Part shown: piece after piece, positions 17,609-24,900 of the stretch | How positions within the stretch are numbered: position 1 is the stretch's first letter | Layout: each line of letters starts with the position of its first letter | NCBI GenBank assembly: GCA_030538275.1 | Contig: JAUNUH010000011.1 | Coordinates: forward strand, 1 to 46,682 | Direction of reading: 5' to 3' | DNA length: 46,682 nucleotides | Source of the DNA: Flavobacteriaceae bacterium | GTDB lineage: Bacteria > Bacteroidota > Bacteroidia > Flavobacteriales > Weeksellaceae | Program-made: the position numbers and the translations under genes | Notes under the pieces: model-generated | Seen by the model: only the letters and a program-made list of their open reading frames with translations | The model's database searches: none | What the model was told of the DNA's origin: nothing

Positions 17609-18631
17609 TTAAATTTTATTCAAAAATGAATCAATTGCTTCTGATGGTGTAGCCCAAGAAGTTACCAGCCTTATCACATCGTGTTGGCCATCAAATGATT
17701 GCCAAATGTGAAAGTTGAAATCTTGTAATAATTTACTAATCAGAATTTTAGGTAAAATCGGAAAAATCTGATTACTTTCAGTTGCAATAAAAAATGGATA
17801 TCCTTTTTCTGCAATTCCTCTGCTGAGTTGGGAGGCTTGCTGATTTGCATTTTCACCTAATTCAAAAAAAAGATTATCTCGAAATAATTCCAAAAATTGA
17901 ATACCTAATAGACGACTTTTGGCCAATAATCCTCCTTTTTGTTTGATAGCGTATCTAAAATTCGGTTGAAGTTCAGGATTGTTTATTACAATAGCTTCTC
18001 CCAATAGCGCACCGTTTTTGGTACCTCCGATATAGAAAACATCTGTGAATTTGGCCAAATCTGCCAGAGAAATAGGATTTTTTTCTGCCATTACTGCGTT
18101 TGCCAAGCGTGCTCCGTCAGCAAATAATAGGAGTTGATTTTTTTGACAGAATTCATACAATTCATGTAGTTCGCTTTTACTATAAACCGTGCCCAGCTCC
18201 GTAGCATTCGAAATGTAAAGCATTCTGGGCTTTACCATATGCTCATCTTGATGAATTTGAAGAATATTCTGTACTTGCTGAAATTCCAGCTTACCGTTGC
18301 TGGAAGTTTGGTTGATAATTTTGTGACCTGCGGCTTCAATGGCGCCAGTTTCATGTACCGCAATATGGCCGGTGTGTGCAGAAATTACAGCCTCATAAGG
18401 CTTGAGAAAACTCGAAATTACAATCAAATTTGCCTGTGTTCCGCCTGCAACAAAATGTATATCTGCATCTGGATGGTCTAGATGTTGCTTAATTAATATT
18501 CTGGCCTGTTTCGAGAAACGGTCGTGTCCATAATTCCCTTCATGCGTTTGTACAAGATTCGATGCACAGAGTTGGGCCAGAATGGATGGGTGACAGCCTT
18601 CACTGTAATCGTCTTTGAAAGAATGAATCAT
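17609..18631 (-). CDS. ltaE: Low-specificity L-threonine aldolase
   Basis: This PLP enzyme cleaves L-threonine or L-allo-threonine to glycine and acetaldehyde. The 340-residue product has the beta-eliminating-lyase fold: an N-terminal FKDDYSEGCHPSIL, the segment EGNYGHDRFS, the cofactor-contacting HFVAGGTQANL, ADGARLANA with the PLP aspartate, and FYIGGTKNGALLGE with the Schiff-base lysine near residue 204. Members named threonine aldolase and those of related lyases are hard to separate by sequence, so the exact substrate is an inference. It lies downstream of a terminated lipoprotein gene and upstream of the MFS gene, all on the minus strand. Confidence 0.9.
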   Translation of the reverse strand: MIHSFKDDYSEGCHPSILAQLCASNLVQTHEGNYGHDRFSKQARILIKQHLDHPDADIHFVAGGTQANLIVISSFLKPYEAVISAHTGHIAVHETGAIEAAGHKIINQTSSNGKLEFQQVQNILQIHQDEHMVKPRMLYISNATELGTVYSKSELHELYEFCQKNQLLLFADGARLANAVMAEKNPISLADLAKFTDVFYIGGTKNGALLGEAIVINNPELQPNFRYAIKQKGGLLAKSRLLGIQFLELFRDNLFFELGENANQQASQLSRGIAEKGYPFFIATESNQIFPILPKILISKLLQDFNFHIWQSFDGQHDVIRLVTSWATPSEAIDSFLNKI

Positions 18632-18744
18632 GAAAATTGAATTTGAGATGGTTAAAGTTAAAATTAATCATTGAAATTTTGAAATAATTTTTCGCATTTC
18701 TTCTGACCAAAATACCAATAAAATTTTCAAATGTTTCAGCCATT

Positions 18745-18771
18745 AAAAAAGCACCGCCAAAGACAGTGCTC
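18745..18771 (-). terminator. Intrinsic terminator of the minus-strand lipoprotein gene
   Basis: On the minus strand AGCACTGTC and GGCGGTGCT pair over nine positions (two G-U pairs) around a TTT loop, followed by six T. It lies 74 bases beyond the lipoprotein stop codon and before the ltaE start, so the two genes are separate transcripts. Confidence 0.82.
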
Positions 18772-18844
18772 ACAATCAAAAATCTAATATTACGGACAAC
18801 TATTACTTTATTGACGGAAATTTCGTCAAAGGGTTGCGCCGATT

Positions 18845-19807
18845 TTAATTAGATGCCTGGTTTATTAAATGTTGTAATTGAGCAATGCTTCCTTCGGTTA
18901 AATCAATGCTGAAAGTATCATCTCCTTCTACCGAAATTACCGTAGATCCTATATGTAAATTGTTGCCAGAATCTAGCGCAACGCCAATTAAAGTGCCGTT
19001 CAACCCCATAGGTATAGAATTATTATATGTACTGAAGCTGTTTCCTGTTCGTGTAGTAAGATTCATAACAGAAGGGAAATCACGTACAATCAACAATACC
19101 ATTTGCTCACTATCTTGTAAGGTGGCCGATGTTTCGAGCGTAGCGGTAAACTGTGTTCTTTCGCCCGCAGTATAGTTGTATAATGCATCCACGTTGGCCC
19201 AGCCTGTTTCTAGTCCCACATAATTAAATACATTATTTGCACCCATTCCAGATTGGTTTTCGGCCATCAATGTCCAGTTGATAACATCCTTCCCGTTTTG
19301 TGTAACTTCTGCACCTTTATAGTATTTAGCCTGTGTAGCATAGGTTCCCATATTGAGAACAACTGCTTGTGTAGCTGTTACGGTACTAGGTGTATTTAAT
19401 TGATATTCAGTTCCTTCAGAATCAATAATCCGCCAGAAAAAATTCCCGCCAGTTACCAACATATCTTGATTGCTCATGGTTTGAACATTGCTCATGGCCA
19501 TTTTCTGTAAAGTAGGATATTCTCTAATTTCGATAATCAATTCTTCTGGCAAATTTTCACCCGCAACAGCATTGGCAGGTATATGGAACGATGTACCAAA
19601 AGCTGCTGTTAAGTCCGAATCCACGCTCGGGTCAAAGGTCAGTGCATCTGTCGGTACATTATTGAATTTTACAATGTCTGCCAATCTAGTATAGGTATCC
19701 GGATTGAGAATCGGGCCACTGCTTCCTCCAAAATAGGCATCTGTATGATCACAAGATTGAAAACCTAACAAGACGAGAAAGGAAAGTAAAAAATGATATT
19801 TTTTCAT
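18845..19807 (-). CDS. Putative lipoprotein of unknown function
   Basis: The 320-residue product starts with a lipoprotein signal (MKKYHFLLSFLVLLGFQSC, Cys19) followed by DHTD, and should be anchored at the cell envelope. The rest is rich in Thr, Asn and Gly and appears beta-rich. A central segment (GNFFWRIIDSEGTEYQL) and a later one (ETGWANVDALYNYTAGER) recall repeated domains in Flavobacteriia surface lipoproteins that contain a GW-N-D motif, but I cannot name a family with confidence. It has its own terminator and stands alone, with a 440-base spacer upstream. Confidence 0.75.
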   Translation of the reverse strand: MKKYHFLLSFLVLLGFQSCDHTDAYFGGSSGPILNPDTYTRLADIVKFNNVPTDALTFDPSVDSDLTAAFGTSFHIPANAVAGENLPEELIIEIREYPTLQKMAMSNVQTMSNQDMLVTGGNFFWRIIDSEGTEYQLNTPSTVTATQAVVLNMGTYATQAKYYKGAEVTQNGKDVINWTLMAENQSGMGANNVFNYVGLETGWANVDALYNYTAGERTQFTATLETSATLQDSEQMVLLIVRDFPSVMNLTTRTGNSFSTYNNSIPMGLNGTLIGVALDSGNNLHIGSTVISVEGDDTFSIDLTEGSIAQLQHLINQASN

Positions 19808-20242
19808 GTTTGTAATTTTTCGGTTTTTTATAAAATGACGCTGATTAGATATTCAAGTTGCGTAAAATTGATTTTTCTGCTCAATATTAAACCCAAGCAT
19901 AATATTAATTAACGTTTTATTTAATTGAATTATTATTAAATCCAAAGGCTTATACAAATTTATCCGAAATTTATAATTCAGACAATAGCAAAACCGGCCT
20001 AAAGATATAAATATTTGCGTATTTCAGGGAAATAATATAGCATTTTGGTCCAAATTTAATTCAAATAAATCCAAAATATTAATAAAATACAAGTAGGATG
20101 TCAGGCAGAGTTTCGCTTTTTTAGACACAAATTTGAACACCTACGAAAATCTATACGACAAAAATCCATTCAAAATGGAATTTTGGTAATTTGGATTGAA
20201 TTCAAAATTTTCAAATAAATAAGTTAACTAATTCTGAATTAT
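19808..20242. other. Divergent intergenic spacer without a recognisable gene
   Basis: This very AT-rich spacer separates the divergent lipoprotein and E2 genes. A small inverted repeat, TCCATT-CAA-AATGGA, lies at 20165-20179; on the minus strand it is followed by TTTTTG and so looks like a weak terminator without a gene in front of it. I see no open reading frame, RNA gene or clear promoter for the lipoprotein. Confidence 0.5.
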
Positions 20243-20250
20243 TATATTTG
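20243..20250 (+). promoter_or_regulatory. -7 promoter box of the E2 gene
   Basis: TATATTTG matches TAnnTTTG exactly and ends 21 bases before the ATG at 20272. The -33 position shows only a TTA in GTTAAC (20223-20228), so the upstream half is weak. Confidence 0.6.
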
Positions 20251-20271
20251 CAATTGTTCAAAATTCTGATA

Positions 20272-21597
20272 ATGGCTGAATATAAATTATTATTGCCCGC
20301 TATGGGCGAAGGTGTAATGGAAGCAACCGTTACCAACTGGATCAAAAATGTTGGTGACCACGTAGAAGAAGACGAATCTGTTGTAGAAATTGCTACAGAC
20401 AAGGTTGATAGCGATGTCCCATCGCCTGTAGCCGGTGTCATCAAAGAAATTCTCGTGCAAAAAGATCAAGTCGCACAAATCGGGCAAGTAATGGCTATAC
20501 TCGAAATAGAAGGTGAAGATTTGGCATCACAGGAAACCCAGCAAGCCGTAACGGCAGAAAAAGCAGCCGAAGCTGCAAATCTGCAAAAAGAAATTGCCGA
20601 ACTACAAAAACCCCTGGAAGATATTACACCAGCCGCAAAAATATCTTCAGACGATAATCATTTCTATTCACCTCTGGTGAAATCTATAGCCCAAAAAGAA
20701 GGAATCTCTCAAGAAGAACTTCAACAAATCTCTGGAACCGGGGCCAACAGCAGAGTCACAAAAGCTGATATTCAACAATATCTGCAAGATCGCAAAACCG
20801 GCGCTGCAACAAGCAACCAAGCAACAAAAGAAAAACCAATTACCCCCAAGCCAGTTGTCGCAACTCCTGCACCAGCCATACATACAGGAAATTCAGAAAT
20901 CATAGAAATGGACCGTATGCGCAAGCTCATCGCTGATCACATGGTGCATAGCGTGCAAACAGCACCGCACGTTTCCTCTTTTGTAGAGGCCGATATGACA
21001 GCAATTGTGAACTGGCGCAACCAGCATAAAAATCAGTTCCAAAAACGAACTGGGGAAAAACTTACCTTCATGCCCATTATCGTGGAAGCTATCGTAAAAG
21101 CTATCAAAGATTTTCCACTTATCAATATTTCGGTGGATGGTGATAAAATAATTGTCAAGAAAAATATCAATGTAGGTATCGCAACAGCACGCCCCGACGG
21201 AAATCTTATCGTTCCGGTAATCAAAAATGCAGACCAGTACAACTTGGGTGGTTTGGCAGGAAAAATCAATGATTTGGCCGAAAGAGCACGCACAAATAAT
21301 CTGAAACCAGAGGAAATTCAGGGCGGAACCTACACCATTTCCAATATTGGTAGCTTCGGAAATATTCTGGGAACGCCCATCATCAACCAGCCGCAAGTCG
21401 CCATTATGGCCATTGGAGCTATCGTCAAAAAACCTGCAGTGGTAGAAACTCCACACGGTGACATGATTGGAATTCGACACAAAATGTATCTCTCACACTC
21501 ATACGATCACCGCGTTGTGGACGGCGCCCTTGGCGGAATGTTCGTGAAACGTGTTGCAGAATACCTAGAAAATTTCGACGAAGAACAAGATATTTAA
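20272..21597 (+). CDS. 2-oxo acid dehydrogenase E2 component (dihydrolipoamide acyltransferase)
   Basis: E2 transfers the acyl group made by E1 to CoA through a swinging lipoyl arm. The 441-residue product has one N-terminal lipoyl domain (residues 1-80; Lys44 in EIATDKVDSD), an Ala/Glu/Gln linker, a peripheral-subunit-binding domain (about 130-175; SPLVKSIAQKEGIS and SGTGANSRVTKADI), a second linker, and the catalytic domain (about 210-435) ending in SYDHRVVDGALGG, which contains the catalytic His and Asp. The lipoyl motif ATDKVDSD with a single lipoyl domain resembles branched-chain or general 2-oxo acid E2 of Flavobacteriia more than their pyruvate E2, but the substrate is an inference. 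No E1 or E3 gene is nearby. An in-frame TTG at 20248 is the end of the promoter box. Confidence 0.94.
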   Translation: MAEYKLLLPAMGEGVMEATVTNWIKNVGDHVEEDESVVEIATDKVDSDVPSPVAGVIKEILVQKDQVAQIGQVMAILEIEGEDLASQETQQAVTAEKAAEAANLQKEIAELQKPLEDITPAAKISSDDNHFYSPLVKSIAQKEGISQEELQQISGTGANSRVTKADIQQYLQDRKTGAATSNQATKEKPITPKPVVATPAPAIHTGNSEIIEMDRMRKLIADHMVHSVQTAPHVSSFVEADMTAIVNWRNQHKNQFQKRTGEKLTFMPIIVEAIVKAIKDFPLINISVDGDKIIVKKNINVGIATARPDGNLIVPVIKNADQYNLGGLAGKINDLAERARTNNLKPEEIQGGTYTISNIGSFGNILGTPIINQPQVAIMAIGAIVKKPAVVETPHGDMIGIRHKMYLSHSYDHRVVDGALGGMFVKRVAEYLENFDEEQDI

Positions 21598-21606
21598 TTT
21601 TTTTTT

Positions 21607-21750
21607 GGGCGGCTACGGGCTGTACGCAGCAGTCCTCACCCACAAATGCACAAAAATTCGCCATACAGGGATTTTCACTTCTTTCCCAATCCTGTATGGC
21701 GATTTTTGTTTGCATTTGCGGGTTCCGGGCTGCTTGCTGCCATCCCTGCC
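21607..21750. repeat. Palindromic intergenic element, copy 2
   Basis: The hairpin at 21639-21722 pairs, from outside in, 3 bp (CCC/GGG), 8 bp (CAAATGCA/TGCATTTG), 7 bp (CAAAAAT/ATTTTTG), 11 bp (CGCCATACAGG/CCTGTATGGCG), a G bulge, and 3 bp (ATT/AAT), closing a 14-base pyrimidine-rich loop. Core TACAGGGATT...AATCCTGTA and the bulge are the same as in copy 1; the outer stems differ but remain paired. GC-rich flanks contain GCTGTACGCAGCAGTC (21619-21634) and GCTGCCATC (21736-21744), matching the copy 1 flanks. The rest of the 346-base spacer, to 21943, is AT-rich and should hold the promoter of the next gene, though I see no clean box. Confidence 0.8.
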
Positions 21751-21943
21751 GCAGCACCAAACCAATAGGTAAGCAACAAATAACATTTATTGCTCGCATT
21801 CACCATCCTCTAAATAGTTCAGAAAAGCAGAGCTTTTGTGAACATTTTACCTGGGATAAGGCACGAAAATTGTTAACATTTTCTTAATTCTTTAATAAAA
21901 TATTAACAGCATCTTTTTCGTTTAATAATCAAACTAAATCCCC

Positions 21944-24900
21944 ATGTTCACCAAAAAACTTAACTTAATCCTGGCCATTGTATTTATTTTTATACAATGC
22001 AAAGACAAAAATCAACAACAAAATGTTATTGAAATCGACCCCAAATTTGCTGCCTATATTTCGGCTTATACATCTGGTTTGGTTTCAAAATCATCCAATA
22101 TTAAAATTGTACTGCAAGGAGAATATCCCCATCCTACAGGCGAAAATGGCCTAATTCAGGAAAAAATACTCCATTTCGAACCCAAAATTAATGGAAAATT
22201 ATATTTAGACGAAACACAAACTATAAAGTTTATTCCCGATGAAATGCTCAAAGCAGAGCAAACCTATACCGCACAATTAGATTTATCCAAAATTTATCCT
22301 AAAGTAAACGATTCATTAAAACTCTTCCAATTTCAATTTCAAACCAAAAAACAATCCTTTGCCGCACAAATCACCGCCCTGAATTCAATTTCAAAAGAAA
22401 ATCCAAATATCTATAATATAGAAGGTGAACTCATCACCAACGATTTGGCAGCAACAGAAGATATCCAGAAAATGCTGAGTGTAATGCTAGACAATCAAAA
22501 AGTACCTGTACAATGGCGGCATGCAGGAAACAATTTAGAACACCGTTTTATCATTCCCAATATTCAGGCAGGTTCTTCCGAAAAAACATTAAAACTAACC
22601 TGGAATGGCAAAGCGATAGGGGTGGACAAAGAAGAAATTCAAACTTATAATGTTCCGCAAGAAAATACATTTAGCACAACGCATATTCGTGCTGTTTCTA
22701 TGCCAGAGCAGTATGTTTCTGTTTACTTCAGCGAACCACTCGACAATAAACAATTTTTACAAGGCTTGGTAGAGCTACAAAGTAGCGCAGAAAACCCTAA
22801 TTCAGAAAATGATTCAAATTTTATTCAAAATATAATTGCAGATGGAAATGAACTCAGAATTTATACCTCCAAAAAAATAGGTGGAATATATAATCTCAAA
22901 ATTTTTCCCGGACTGCGAAGTGCCTCTGGCAAATCTCTGTCTGCTCAGAGCATGCAAGCGGTAGAGTTTCAACAGCTTTTTCCAGAGGTTAAATTGGTAG
23001 GAAACGGTAATATTATTCCACATACAGATGGACTGTTCTTACCCTTTGAAGCCGTAGGCTTGAATGCTGTACGTGTGAAAATTACAAAAATTTATGAAAA
23101 TAATATTCATCAATTTTTTCAGAAAAATCAATACAATTCCAAGGAAAATTTACGAATGGTTGGTAAAACTGTTTTAACCAAAATTATATCTTTAGACCAA
23201 CAAAAAAACTTCAATAGTTTAGAAAAAAATGTGTATCGACTCGAGCTCTCCAGATTTATTCAACCAGAGCCTGGAGCTATATATAATATCGAATTTTCAT
23301 TTGATCAAAAATTTGCTTCTTTCCCGTGTTCATCTGATTTGATACAAAATAATGAATTTTTAACCCCTCTAGAACCAAGTGCAGATGCCTATACACTCGA
23401 TTCCGAATTTATGGATAATGAATACTATTATTATGATGATTATTATTATCCAGAGGGATTTGATTGGAATCAGCGAAATAATCCTTGCCACCTGTCCTAT
23501 TATACCGCAGAGAGAAATGTTTCACGTAATATTTTGGCCTCAGATTTAGGAATTATAGCTAAAGTAGGAAATAATAGACAAGCAGATATTAGTGTAACAA
23601 ATTTAATTACTGCTCAAGGAGAAACTGGTGTGGATGTGATTGCGTATGATCTTCAAAATCAAATTGTTGGTAAGGGTAGAACGGATGTTAATGGGTTTGC
23701 CACTTTTGCGTTGGAACGCAAACCATTTCTCATTACGGCTCAAAAAGGACGTAGCAAAGCCTATGTGCGTGTAGATGACGGTTCGTCCTTGTCTCTTTCA
23801 AACTTTGCTGTTGATGGTCAGAATATGGAAAACGGAATGGCAGGAATTATCTATGGTGAGCGCGGCGTTTGGCGTCCTGGAGATTCAATTCATCTTACAT
23901 TTGTTTTGAATAAATCATTGGTGAATATTCCAGAGGGACAACCTGCGGTGCTGGAGTTCAAAAATCCCGATGGTCAAATTATTACACGCCAAGTAAATCA
24001 TGAACCTCAAAATGGCTTTTATACCTTTGGATTAAACACCTATCAAGCGGCTCGAACCGGAAACTGGACTGCAGAGGTAAGCTTGGGCGGATTAAAATTC
24101 TATAAAACCATTAAAGTAGAAACCATCAAACCCAATAGATTAAAAATTAATACAAAATTTCCTTCTGAATTATTAAGTCCAGAAGGCTCAAATTCCTATC
24201 AATTACAGGCACAATGGCTGAGTGGTGCACAAGCAGGAAATTTGCCCGCCAAAATAGTAGCTACTGTTTCGTCAGTTCCAACAAAATTTGATGCTTACCC
24301 GAATTATGTTTTTGATGACCCATCACGCAAATTTTCTGCGCAAGAACAAAGCATTTATGACGCTTCTTTGTCAGAAAATGGTACAGCACAGGTTGCTACA
24401 CGCATTAGTACCGATATGCTGCCACCTGGTATGTTGCAATTGGGATTGTTTACCAAAGTTTTTGAACCTGGAGGTGAATTCAGTACAAAGTATGAAATCA
24501 AAAAATATTCACCTTTTTCTACTTATGTTGGAATGAATTTACCCACGAAAGATACAGCTTGGCGAATGCTGGAAACCAATACCCAACATAGAATTCCAGT
24601 GGCTTCTGTCGATGCAAATGGTAATCCTGTGAGTTCAAAATTATTGAATGCAAAAATTTATAAAATCGAAAAAAGTTGGTGGTGGAACGCAAATGATCTT
24701 GATTTGGCGTATTACGTCTCACGTGAATATGAAAATTTGGTAGAAGAAAAGCAGCTAACTATCAAAGATGGAACGGCTGTTTTGGATTTAGAAATTCCAG
24801 ACGATCAATGGGGGAATTACTTTATTCGAATTTGTGATAACCAGAGCGGGCATTGTACAGGAGAAAATGTTTGGTTCGATTGGAGTGATTGGCGTAGCAG

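Noticed and set aside
20161..20184. A small RNA ending at the TCCATT/AATGGA hairpin in the spacer before the E2 gene
   Set aside because: The hairpin is only six base pairs and no -7 box precedes it at a sensible distance on the minus strand, so I list it only in the spacer note.
20893..21480. A 195-codon minus-strand frame inside the E2 gene
   Set aside because: It overlaps the conserved catalytic domain of E2, is rich in Cys and His without pattern, and lacks a promoter.
15522..21750. The two palindromes as ends of one composite transposon
   Set aside because: The genes between them are ordinary (transporter, threonine aldolase, lipoprotein, E2) with no transposase or integrase, and I see no target duplications outside the elements.
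21425..21887. Frames of 124 (-) and 63 (+) codons around the second palindromic element
   Set aside because: Each overlaps the element or the end of the E2 gene. The translations are Cys/Arg-rich in a way that reflects the GC-rich repeat, with no domain.
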